From: Pedobacter sp. Hv1
GTDB taxonomy: Bacteria > Bacteroidota > Bacteroidia > Sphingobacteriales > Sphingobacteriaceae
Length of the DNA: 64,000 nucleotides
Assembly: GCF_001412215.1 (NCBI RefSeq)
Contig: NZ_LLWP01000009.1
Coordinates: 496,001-560,000, forward strand
Direction of reading: 5' to 3'
A program made the translations under genes and the position numbers. The stretch's first letter is position 1. Every line of letters begins with the position of its first letter. Below are positions 27,606-36,200 of the stretch, one piece after another. The notes beneath the pieces are model-generated. The model did not search any database. It was not told where the DNA came from and saw nothing but the letters and a program-made list of their open reading frames with translations.

Positions 27606-27625
27606 AACAACTTAAGGTTGTTTTT
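27606..27625 (+). promoter_or_regulatory. Hairpin plus T-run upstream of the GG-peptide gene
   Basis: AACAAC/GTTGTT stem with loop TTAAG, followed by TTT, located 35 nt before the start at 27660. It could be an attenuator or a stray terminator; significance uncertain. Confidence 0.4.
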
Positions 27626-27659
27626 AGCTGTTTGAAAAACAAAATTTAAAATCTATGCA

Positions 27660-27923
27660 ATGAAAAAATTAAATTTACTGAGTAAGGGCGAAATGAAAAA
27701 TGTAATGGGTGGTGTTGAAGAATTTGGCGGTAAGTGTAGGGTAAAATACACTTCACCAGATTTGAAATATCCTGCGTACATGCCCCAGAATTTTAGTGGT
27801 TCCTGTGTTGACCAACAAGTACAGGCTCAGATCTATTGTATTAATTTTTTGGCAGGTAGAAATGAAAGTGGAGATCATTGTTATTATGATTGTGCCTGCG
27901 ACGGGTCTAATCCAAACTTTTAA
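27660..27923 (+). CDS. Cys-rich double-glycine leader peptide (copy 3, TlpA-linked)
   Basis: 87-residue precursor-like peptide: leader LNLLSKGEMKNVMGG fits the double-glycine consensus LSxxExxxVxGG, followed by a core of about 69 residues with six cysteines, including DHCYYDCACDG near the end. Its core is unlike the other four peptides in the window. It is followed by a strong hairpin and then a TlpA-like thioredoxin gene on the same strand, which may act on it. No C39 peptidase or modification enzyme lies beside it. Function unknown. Confidence 0.82.
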   Translation: MKKLNLLSKGEMKNVMGGVEEFGGKCRVKYTSPDLKYPAYMPQNFSGSCVDQQVQAQIYCINFLAGRNESGDHCYYDCACDGSNPNF

Positions 27924-27924
27924 C

Positions 27925-27956
27925 TATAATGAATGCTGTTTACAGCATTCATTATA
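27925..27956. terminator. 14-bp perfect hairpin between peptide gene and tlpA-like gene
   Basis: TATAATGAATGCTG / CAGCATTCATTATA with loop TTTA, starting just after the peptide stop codon. It has no long T-tract, so it may be an RNA-stabilising or processing hairpin that separates high precursor expression from lower TlpA expression. Confidence 0.75.
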
Positions 27957-27967
27957 AATTTTTAAAT

Positions 27968-29365
27968 ATGACTAGATCAATTTTATTATTTTTATCATTA
28001 TTTATGATCTGGTCATTCAGTGTCAATGGTCAAAAAAAACAGTCAATGATCATCTATCCCGATGAAGTACCGATTATTTTAAGTTCTACATACAATTTTA
28101 ATCAGACAGTAAAAAAGAGTGTAGATTTTAATGGTGTTAAAGTTTCGAAAATTGCGATAACAATAGATAGACCAACCCATTTGTATTACATTAATTCGAG
28201 CATAAATGAGGGGCGCATTTTTTTTGATAATTATAGTTCTATTGTAATGCCTGGAGATTCGCTCATATTTATAGATGAAAAAAGAGTCAAATACTCCCCT
28301 TTTAACAGCCAGTTGATCGATAGTCTTCTTTCTATGGATCTAACTTATGATTTACTATCGACTGACAGAAAGAAATTGATTGCCCAACAATCCTTAAAAG
28401 ATCGGGTTCAAAACATAGAAACTACGTATCAGCAAAATGATGAAAAAATTGGGGGGTTAAAATTAACCGACAGCCTAAAAAAAGTATTAACTGATTTTAA
28501 TTATATTCTGAAATGCAAATCAATTGTAGGAATTAAAACGCAGAGTTTAACCGTAAAAGAGCAAAAAACGATTGATAGTTTATACAGAAACATATCGGTA
28601 AACTACAAACAATTAGAGCAGATCAACTCACCTTTTGCTGTAACTATCTATCATCGTTTGATGGCTCGATATTTAACATCTTTAGGTATACCTGATGATA
28701 AACTTATAGATAACTTTGATAAGCTTTCTAGATTTCCTTTTCTTACAGCCTATTTGAAATTGTCATTATATGGAGCTAATGAGAGTAGTCCAAAAGAAAG
28801 AGACAAATTGTTTGTTGCTATTGAAGCTGCGAAATTGGCTAATAGCGAATTGACAAAGCTATATCTTGAACTAAAAAATAAAAGACCAGTATTTGAAAAC
28901 AAGATTTTGCCCAATTTGGATCAAATTTGGTTAACCAACCAGGCCAATCAAAAAATATCGCTAGCTACTATTTTAGCTAAGCATAAAGGTAAAGTTTTAC
29001 TGGTCGATTTTTGGGCAAGCTGGTGTACGCCATGCAGGAGCGAGTTGCCTACCTTCGTTAAATATAGAACCAAGTATAAAAATCAACACATTTCTTTTGT
29101 TAATTTCAGTATTGATGTAGACCAAAAAGTAGCCGATTGGGAAAAAGCCATCATAGAAGAAAAAGAAATGAACAATCCCAACCAATTTCGATTGATAGAT
29201 TGGAAAAATTCTACTTTGACAAAGCTTATAGACTTACGAACAATACCCAGATATATCATCATAGATGACAAGGGGAAAATTCTAAATTCCGAATTCTTAA
29301 GACCATCAGATCCTCGATTTGAAGAGGAACTTAAAAAATATATTCCCGCAGAATCAAAAAAATAA
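27968..29365 (+). CDS. TlpA-like thioredoxin-fold protein, exported
   Basis: 465-residue exported protein. The start is placed at ATG 27968, giving a signal peptide ending near VNG; an upstream in-frame ATG at 27929 lies inside the hairpin. Residues about 20-310 are an uncharacterised N-terminal region, and the C-terminal ~140 residues form a TlpA/ResA-like thioredoxin domain with active site WCTPC (in LLVDFWASWCTPCRSELP) and the cis-proline motif TIPRYIIID. It is probably a periplasmic thiol-disulfide oxidoreductase. Its place right after a Cys-rich peptide gene makes that peptide a plausible substrate, but this is unproven. Confidence 0.9.
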   Translation: MTRSILLFLSLFMIWSFSVNGQKKQSMIIYPDEVPIILSSTYNFNQTVKKSVDFNGVKVSKIAITIDRPTHLYYINSSINEGRIFFDNYSSIVMPGDSLIFIDEKRVKYSPFNSQLIDSLLSMDLTYDLLSTDRKKLIAQQSLKDRVQNIETTYQQNDEKIGGLKLTDSLKKVLTDFNYILKCKSIVGIKTQSLTVKEQKTIDSLYRNISVNYKQLEQINSPFAVTIYHRLMARYLTSLGIPDDKLIDNFDKLSRFPFLTAYLKLSLYGANESSPKERDKLFVAIEAAKLANSELTKLYLELKNKRPVFENKILPNLDQIWLTNQANQKISLATILAKHKGKVLLVDFWASWCTPCRSELPTFVKYRTKYKNQHISFVNFSIDVDQKVADWEKAIIEEKEMNNPNQFRLIDWKNSTLTKLIDLRTIPRYIIIDDKGKILNSEFLRPSDPRFEEELKKYIPAESKK

Positions 29366-29414
29366 AGATCATTTAATGATGGAGTATTTATCTCTACGAA
29401 TAGGCTTAAGCTTG

Positions 29415-29456
29415 TTATTGGGAATGTTAGAATAAATCGCAAGATGTGCGGATTTC
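29415..29456. repeat. 42-bp direct repeat, copy 2 (right flank of cassette)
   Basis: Direct repeat of 27525-27566 with two mismatches. It lies 49 bp upstream of the immunity-like gene at 29506. The intervening 1.85 kb holds the GG peptide and the TlpA-like gene. Confidence 0.85.
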
Positions 29457-29505
29457 GAGCATCGAATTAAAGGTCAATTGATTTAGATTTACTGTTTTAA
29501 TTGCA

Positions 29506-29949
29506 ATGACTCAAGAAATTCAAGAGCTAATCGAAAAAATAGGACAATCAACTATCTATAATATTCCGGTTAATAATTGGGACAAAGTAGTGGTTGAATT
29601 TGTGGGTTTGTCAACATACAATGAACTAGTGGCCAATTATTTTGTAAACGAAGTAAAAGGAAGATCGTTCGATCCCAATTACCCGGGTACACCTCCATTA
29701 GAAAGAGTTCATCGAAAATTTGTAAAGCTTAGGCAGAAAATGTATGCTTTAGCCCCCGAAAAAGGTGCATGGTATTCAGTAAGGATGGAGATTAATGCTG
29801 ATGGAGATTTCACTCTGAACTATAACTATGATGAGCGACCAGATTTTGAAATTGAACCCGATCAAGTAGAATATCGGATAGATCTAGAAAAGTTTCCAAG
29901 AGAGAAGAGCCTAGTGCCTAGCTGGCTTACAGCAATTGTCAATTCTTAA
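29506..29949 (+). CDS. YezG/DUF600-like immunity protein
   Basis: 147-residue acidic cytoplasmic protein resembling the YezG/DUF600 immunity family of polymorphic toxin systems: an N-terminal helix, W in NNWDKVVVEF, a central LRQKMYALAPEKGAWYSVRMEI segment with a Trp, then G.FTLNYNYDERPDFE. Such proteins neutralise contact-dependent or secreted toxins. No toxin gene is visible nearby, so it would be an orphan. It shares an upstream repeat with the peptide gene, hinting at co-regulation or a recombination-prone site. Assignment by resemblance only. Confidence 0.7.
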   Translation: MTQEIQELIEKIGQSTIYNIPVNNWDKVVVEFVGLSTYNELVANYFVNEVKGRSFDPNYPGTPPLERVHRKFVKLRQKMYALAPEKGAWYSVRMEINADGDFTLNYNYDERPDFEIEPDQVEYRIDLEKFPREKSLVPSWLTAIVNS

Positions 29950-30257
29950 AGAAAAAACTCATTTAATATTTTTTTCTACATAATAAAGACCACAGCACTG
30001 TTTAAATATGCGAATTTGTATTCGCCCTTGCTTGCCACTGCGCTAATCAATGGGTGATATTGTACCCCAATTACTAGTTTAAGCGCACAAAGACTAGATA
30101 ACATAAGTTAAAATAGATCTTAGATTAGTGCTCTTTTTGCCTTGATTGCTGTCCCTAGCCATTGCTTAGGGCAAGCCGCCTTTTCTTGTGCTATAAAAGT
30201 GCTTTGCGATACCATCGTTACAGATAAAAAACAAATTTATAACGAGGAAAATAATTG
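29950..30257. other. Intergenic region with imperfect inverted repeats
   Basis: No credible open frame. It contains an imperfect inverted repeat with GC-rich ends (GCGCT at 30040-30044 and AGCGC at 30082-30086), a CGAAT/ATTCG mini-hairpin at 30011-30024, and CCCTAG/CTTAGGG at 30153-30171. It may be an eroded insertion, an unnamed structured RNA or spacer DNA. Confidence 0.4.
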
Positions 30258-30265
30258 TAACTTTG
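30258..30265 (+). promoter_or_regulatory. -7 promoter element of maeB
   Basis: TAACTTTG, exact TAnnTTTG, 21 nt upstream of the preferred ATG at 30287. Its TTG (30263) is an in-frame start that I do not use. No -33 TTTG visible. Confidence 0.6.
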
Positions 30266-30286
30266 CCCGTTACCAAAATGTATTTT

Positions 30287-32605
30287 ATGAGTAAGACGAA
30301 TAGAAAACAAGACGCTTTAGATTACCACTCGCAAGGGCGGCCAGGCAAAATTCAGGTTGTACCTACCAAGCCATATTCTTCGCAAAGAGATTTAACGCTG
30401 GCCTACTCGCCAGGAGTAGCTGAGCCTTGTTTAAAAATTGCCGATAACACAGAAGATGTATACAAATACACTGCTAAAGGCAATCTAGTTGCGGTTATTA
30501 GTAATGGTACTGCAGTTTTAGGGTTGGGAGATATTGGCCCCGAAGCAAGTAAGCCTGTAATGGAAGGTAAAGGTTTGTTGTTTAAAATCTTTGCAGATAT
30601 TGATGTATTCGATTTAGAATTGGATACCAAAAATGTAGATGATTTTGTTAAAATTGTTAAAGCTTTAGAACCAACTTTTGGCGGAGTAAATTTAGAAGAT
30701 ATCAAAGCACCAGAATGTTTTGAAATTGAACGTCGCTTAAAAGAGGAAATGAACATTCCAGTAATGCACGATGACCAACATGGTACGGCAATTATATCTG
30801 CTGCTGCATTATTGAACGCTTGCGATTTACAAAAGAAAAAAATAGATAAAGTTAAGATTGTGGTAAATGGAGCTGGTGCGGCCGCAATTTCTTGTTCTCG
30901 TTTATATGTGTCGTTAGGCGCTAAGAAAGAGAACATTGTAATGTGCGATAGAAGTGGGGTAATCCGTAGTGACAGAGGCAATTTAGACGATATCAAAAAA
31001 GAATTTGCTACGCCAAGAAACCTCAATACTTTGGCCGAAGCGATGAAAGATTCTGATGTATTCATTGGGCTTTCATCTGCAGATTGTGTTACCGTTGAGA
31101 TGTTGAAATCGATGGCTAAGAGCCCGATCGTTTTTGCCATGGCCAACCCAAATCCAGAGATTGCTTATGATCTAGCCATTAGCTCACGTAAAGATCTGAT
31201 CATGGCAACTGGTCGTTCTGATTATCCAAACCAAGTTAACAATGTGTTGGGTTTCCCATATATTTTTAGAGGAGCTTTGGATGTAAGATCAACCAGCATT
31301 AACGAGGAAATGAAAATTGCTGCAGTTCGTGCCATTGCCGAGCTAGCCAGAAAATCTGTTCCAGAGGCTGTAAATATGGCCTACAACGAAAAGAATATCA
31401 AATTTGGAAAGCATTACATCATTCCAAAACCAATGGATTTTCGTTTAATGACCAATGTGTCTATGGCGGTGGCTAAAGCTGCAATAGAATCTGGTGTTGC
31501 CCGCAAAGTGATTACCGATTGGGATGCTTATGCAGAAGAACTGAAACGCCGCTTAGGTATGGACGATTCGATTATGCGTGCCATTACCAATAAAGCTAAA
31601 TCTGCACCAAAACGTGTAGTTTTTGCTGAGGCGGATAATTATAAGATCTTAAAAGCAGCACAAATTGTTAAAGATGATAACATTGCTATTCCAATTTTAT
31701 TAGGAAATAGAGAGATCATCCAACAAATTATTGCCGAAAATGGCTTAGAGCTAGAAGGTGTCGAAATTATCGAGCCAGCTTTAGAGCCACAAAGAATGGC
31801 AAAATATGCTGATTCACTTTTCAAGAAAAGACAACGTAGAGGAGTTACCTTATTTGAAGCCAATAAGCTATTGCGCGATAGAAATTATTTTGGTGCATCA
31901 ATGGTAGAATTTGGGGAGGCTGATGCGATGATTTCTGGATTGACCAAAAATTATGTGTCAACCATTAAACCTGCTTTGCAAGTTATTGGAACCGAAGAAG
32001 GTGTTAATCGTGTAGCAGGAATGTACATGATGATGACTGAGAAGGGTCCAGTATTTTTTGGAGATACCACGGTAAACGTTGATCCAACGGTTGAAGAATT
32101 GGTAGACTTAACCTTATTGTTAGAAAAATCAGTAAGTAAGTTTAACATTCAACCACGCATTGCACTACTTTCTTATTCTAACTTTGGGTCTAATGAGGGT
32201 ATCGTTCCAGAGAAAGTAAGAAAAGCAGTGAAAATTTTACATGAGAAACATCCAAACATTGTTGTTGATGGAGACATGCAAGGGAATTTTGCCATGAACA
32301 ACGGTTTATTGAAAGATAATTTTCCTTTCAGTCGTTTAGCAGATGCACCTGCAAATACATTAGTTTTTCCTAACTTGGAGTCTGGAAACATTGCCTATAA
32401 ACTTTTACAAGAATTAGGTGGTGCAGAAGCTGTAGGTCCAATTTTATTAGGTCTAAAAAAACCTGTTCATATTGTTCAATTAGGGAGTTCTGTAAGAGAA
32501 ATCGTAAATATGGTTACTATTGCAGTATTAGATGTGCAGGCAAAAGAAGAAACTGCAAATTCGACAAAAAGAAGAAGTATTTTAACTAGAATAGCAAAAA
32601 AATAA
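30287..32605 (+). CDS. maeB: NADP-dependent malic enzyme with phosphotransacetylase-like domain
   Basis: 772-residue MaeB-type enzyme, oxidatively decarboxylating malate to pyruvate. Malic-enzyme domain about residues 10-420: LAYSPGVAEPCLKI, HDDQHGTAII, and the dinucleotide-binding VNGAGAAAISC. C-terminal phosphate acetyltransferase-like domain about 440-760 (e.g. GDTTVNVDPTVEEL, DGDMQGNFA); in MaeB this part is regulatory, binding acetyl-CoA, rather than catalytic. It leads a run with ruvA and sprA, a gene order common in Bacteroidota. Start set at ATG 30287. Confidence 0.95.
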   Translation: MSKTNRKQDALDYHSQGRPGKIQVVPTKPYSSQRDLTLAYSPGVAEPCLKIADNTEDVYKYTAKGNLVAVISNGTAVLGLGDIGPEASKPVMEGKGLLFKIFADIDVFDLELDTKNVDDFVKIVKALEPTFGGVNLEDIKAPECFEIERRLKEEMNIPVMHDDQHGTAIISAAALLNACDLQKKKIDKVKIVVNGAGAAAISCSRLYVSLGAKKENIVMCDRSGVIRSDRGNLDDIKKEFATPRNLNTLAEAMKDSDVFIGLSSADCVTVEMLKSMAKSPIVFAMANPNPEIAYDLAISSRKDLIMATGRSDYPNQVNNVLGFPYIFRGALDVRSTSINEEMKIAAVRAIAELARKSVPEAVNMAYNEKNIKFGKHYIIPKPMDFRLMTNVSMAVAKAAIESGVARKVITDWDAYAEELKRRLGMDDSIMRAITNKAKSAPKRVVFAEADNYKILKAAQIVKDDNIAIPILLGNREIIQQIIAENGLELEGVEIIEPALEPQRMAKYADSLFKKRQRRGVTLFEANKLLRDRNYFGASMVEFGEADAMISGLTKNYVSTIKPALQVIGTEEGVNRVAGMYMMMTEKGPVFFGDTTVNVDPTVEELVDLTLLLEKSVSKFNIQPRIALLSYSNFGSNEGIVPEKVRKAVKILHEKHPNIVVDGDMQGNFAMNNGLLKDNFPFSRLADAPANTLVFPNLESGNIAYKLLQELGGAEAVGPILLGLKKPVHIVQLGSSVREIVNMVTIAVLDVQAKEETANSTKRRSILTRIAKK

Positions 32606-32611
32606 AAACAG

Positions 32612-33196
32612 ATGTTTGCGTATATTGATGGTAAATTAACATTTAAGTGCCCAACCTATATTGTGGTAGAAGCCGGAGGCGTTGGTTATCACATCAATAT
32701 ATCGCTAAACACCTACTCGGCATTAGGTGCTGAAGAAAGGTGTAAAATTTATACATGGTTACATGTAAAAGAAGATGCACATACGCTATATGGATTTGCA
32801 GATGAAGGAGAAAGAAGGTTATTTTTACATCTGATATCTGTTTCGGGTATCGGACCAACAACATGTAGAATGATGCTCTCCTCTATTACACCAGTAGAAA
32901 TACAAAATGCAATTATAAAGGCAGATGTAACATTAATACAACAAATTAAAGGAATAGGTGCAAAATCTGCGCAAAGGATTATATTAGAATTACAGGATAA
33001 GCTGAAGAAAGAAGGACCAGATACTTTAATTTCTATGCCTCAACATAATACAACGAAAGATGAAGCGTTATCTGCTTTGATCATGCTTGGATTTGGCAAA
33101 CAGGTTGCAGAAAAGGCCATCGACAATGCTGTTAAAAAAGCTGATCAGGATTTAACAGTAGAACAAATGATTAAAATAGCTTTGAAGAATATATAA
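32612..33196 (+). CDS. ruvA: Holliday junction DNA helicase RuvA
   Basis: 194-residue RuvA: tetrameric Holliday-junction-binding subunit that loads RuvB for branch migration. N-terminal OB fold (MFAYIDGKLTF, VVEAGGVGYHINI), central helix-hairpin-helix motifs (LISVSGIGPTTCRMML and IKGIGAKSAQRIILEL) and C-terminal RuvB-binding domain (DEALSALIMLGF). It starts 6 bp after maeB and is followed 10 bp later by sprA, so all three are likely co-transcribed. ruvB is elsewhere. Confidence 0.97.
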   Translation: MFAYIDGKLTFKCPTYIVVEAGGVGYHINISLNTYSALGAEERCKIYTWLHVKEDAHTLYGFADEGERRLFLHLISVSGIGPTTCRMMLSSITPVEIQNAIIKADVTLIQQIKGIGAKSAQRIILELQDKLKKEGPDTLISMPQHNTTKDEALSALIMLGFGKQVAEKAIDNAVKKADQDLTVEQMIKIALKNI

Positions 33197-33206
33197 CTAA
33201 CTGCGC

Positions 33207-36200
33207 TTGACAAACAAATTAACTCTCCTCACTCTTTTATTTTTTGTTTTTGCTGGAACTGTTGCCATCGCTCAGGTTACACCAACGAAATCAACAAGTG
33301 ATTCCGCAAAAAATTCATTTAATGTACGCGAAAAACAGCGACTTGGCCTACGTACGTTTAATAGTCCGTTTATCCATCTGCCAGAAAATATCAAGCGTGA
33401 AGTAACTTACGATGCCGTAAATAAACGCTATGTAATTACCGAACGTATTGGCGATCGATTGTTCTCGCAACCACAGTATCTAACGGTAGAGCAATACCTG
33501 CGCTTGGTGAATAGTGAGATCAAACGTGAGAACTGGAGACTCTTATCTAATGCCGAAATAGCAGAAGTAAGAAAAACCGGAATTATTCCACCCGTAAAGA
33601 TAAACAGTAGAGTTTTTGAGAAAATATTTGGGGGTACCACCATCGATATCCAACCGAGGGGAGAGGCTGAACTTACATTTTTGGGAAGGATCAATAAAAA
33701 TGAGAACCCATTATTTAACGAACGCCAAAGGGTACAAAGCAATTTTGATTTCAATCAACGTATCCAAATGGATGTAATTGGTAACATTGGTACCAAGATG
33801 AAAATCAACATGAACTACAATACAGAAGCTCAGTTTGATTTTGAAAACCAAATTAAATTAGACTATACTGGGGGTGCTGATGATATCATTAAAAAAATTG
33901 AAGCGGGTAATGTAAGCTTGCCTTTAAACAGTACTTTAATTAATGGTACACAATCTTTATTCGGGGTTAAAACGCAATTGCAATTTGGTAAACTGAATAT
34001 TGCAGCGGTATTTACCCAACAAAAATCACAATCTAAAGAAATAAAGCTCAACAATGGCGCCCAGCAAAATGAGTACAGATTTAGCGGGAGTGATTACGAA
34101 GCCAATAAACATTACTTTTTAGCGCAGTACTTTAGAGACAACTATAATAAATCATTGGCCAATCCACCAACCATTCTATCAGGGATATTGATTACCAAAA
34201 TAGAGGTTTGGATTACCAATAAAACGGGTAATCCACAAGATTCTAGAGATGTATTGGCCTTTTTAGATTTGGGTGAGAATAAACCACACAATACCGGTCA
34301 ATTTACTGGTGGTGGTTCGGTGTTGCCTTCGGGTTTTGCCAATCCATTGTTCCCTGCACAATCTAACGATCTATTTGCCAAATTAGCTGCAGGCGCACCA
34401 GATTCAAGATCGACCAACTCTAACGATGTCATCAACTATTTTCAGGCCAACGGAGGAACAGATAACTTTGCCAAGTTAACCTATGCCAGAAAATTAACCG
34501 AAAGAGAATATAATTTCCAACCGCAACTCGGTTACATTTCCTTAAATAACCCATTAAATGCAGATGAGGTTTTAGCCGTATCTTATCGTTATACCTATAA
34601 TGGAGTAGAATATCAAGTAGGAGAGTTCTCAACAGATATCGCTTTTGATCAGGCTAAACCAAAAGTATTATACAGTAAGCTATTAAAGAACGAAACCATC
34701 AAGACCAATTTACCTACCTGGGATTTGATGATGAAAAACATTTATTCTATTGGTGGATATCAGATTAGCAACCAAAATTTTAAGCTTGATATTTTTAGGA
34801 TTGATGATAAGACAGGGATAGAAATGCCTATCATTAGGGAGGGGAATAAAATAGCTTTAAAGCAATACATCTCTCTAACCAATTTAGATCAGCTGAACCA
34901 ACAGAAAGAACGTAAGCCCGATGGTGTTTTCGACTTTGAGGCAGAGAATAAACCTTTTAGTAACAATCAGAACCCGCAAAATAATTTCCCAGGTTCTTCG
35001 TCATCTTCTGGTACTGGCTTAAGCAGCTTGATTAACAATACCAATAATGGTTATGTAACGATTGATCCTTTAAACGGACGATTGATATTTCCATTGATTG
35101 AACCTTTTGGTAAAGATTTAGCCGCAAAATTTGATTTGCCGGGCGAACAAAGCTTAGCAGATAAATATACCTACCCCGAGTTGTATACTTCAACAAAAGT
35201 AGATGCACAACAGTTGTTCAGTAATAAAAACCTATATATTGTAAAAGGAACCTATCAATCTGAAATTTCATCAGAATTTTCTTTGAACTCAATTAATGTT
35301 ACCGAAGGCTCGGTAAAAGTATTTTCAGGAACTATTCCACTCCAAGAAGGGGCCGATTTTACAGTAGATTACCAAGGCGGAAGAGTGAAAATTATCAATA
35401 CCGCATTATTGGCTTCTGGTCAACCAATTAGAATAACTACAGAGAACAATGAGCTTTTTGGTTTACAACAACGTTCACTTTTTGGTACCCGCTTAGATTA
35501 TAAGGTGAATAATAAACTAACGTTGGGCGGTACTTTCATGAACCTAACGGAGAAGCCGTTAACGCAGAAGGTTAATTACATGGAAGAGCCAATCTCTAAC
35601 TCTATTTTTGGTTTAGATGTCAACTACAGCTCGCCGTCTAGATTTTTAACCAAGTTGGTAGATAAACTTCCATTTATTTCTACAAAAGCACCATCTAGTT
35701 TTACTTTTTCTGGAGAATATGCACAATTGATCCCAGGGCATCCGAGTGCTATTAACGCCACAGGAGAAAAAGGTGGGGCTAGTTATTTAGATGATTTTGA
35801 AGCCTCTCGTTCGGTTATAGATTTAAAAAGTGCTATTCCTTGGCAATTATCAGGTACGCCACAACTATTTCCAGAAGCCCAGTTGGTAGACAATTTGGAA
35901 TATGGTTACAACAGGGCTAAAGTTGCTTTTTATAATATAGATCCAATATTCTATAACAGAGGTGGTGTATCAACATTGCCTTCAAGTATAAGAAATAATA
36001 CCAATGAGCTTTCTAATCATTATGTGAGAGAGATTGTTGAACAGGAAGTATTCCCTTTTAAAGAAACAAGTACGGGCCAGTCTACCATATTACCTACTTT
36101 AGATATTGCCTATTATCCATCACTTCGTGGTCCCTATAACTTTACGCCAAACGGCTTTAGTGCAAATGGAAATTTAAACAACCCAAAATCTAAATGGGGT

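Noticed and set aside
27929..27967. Earlier ATG at 27929 as start of the TlpA-like gene
   Set aside because: It lies inside the 14-bp hairpin and adds no signal-like sequence; the ATG at 27968 starts a clean signal peptide.
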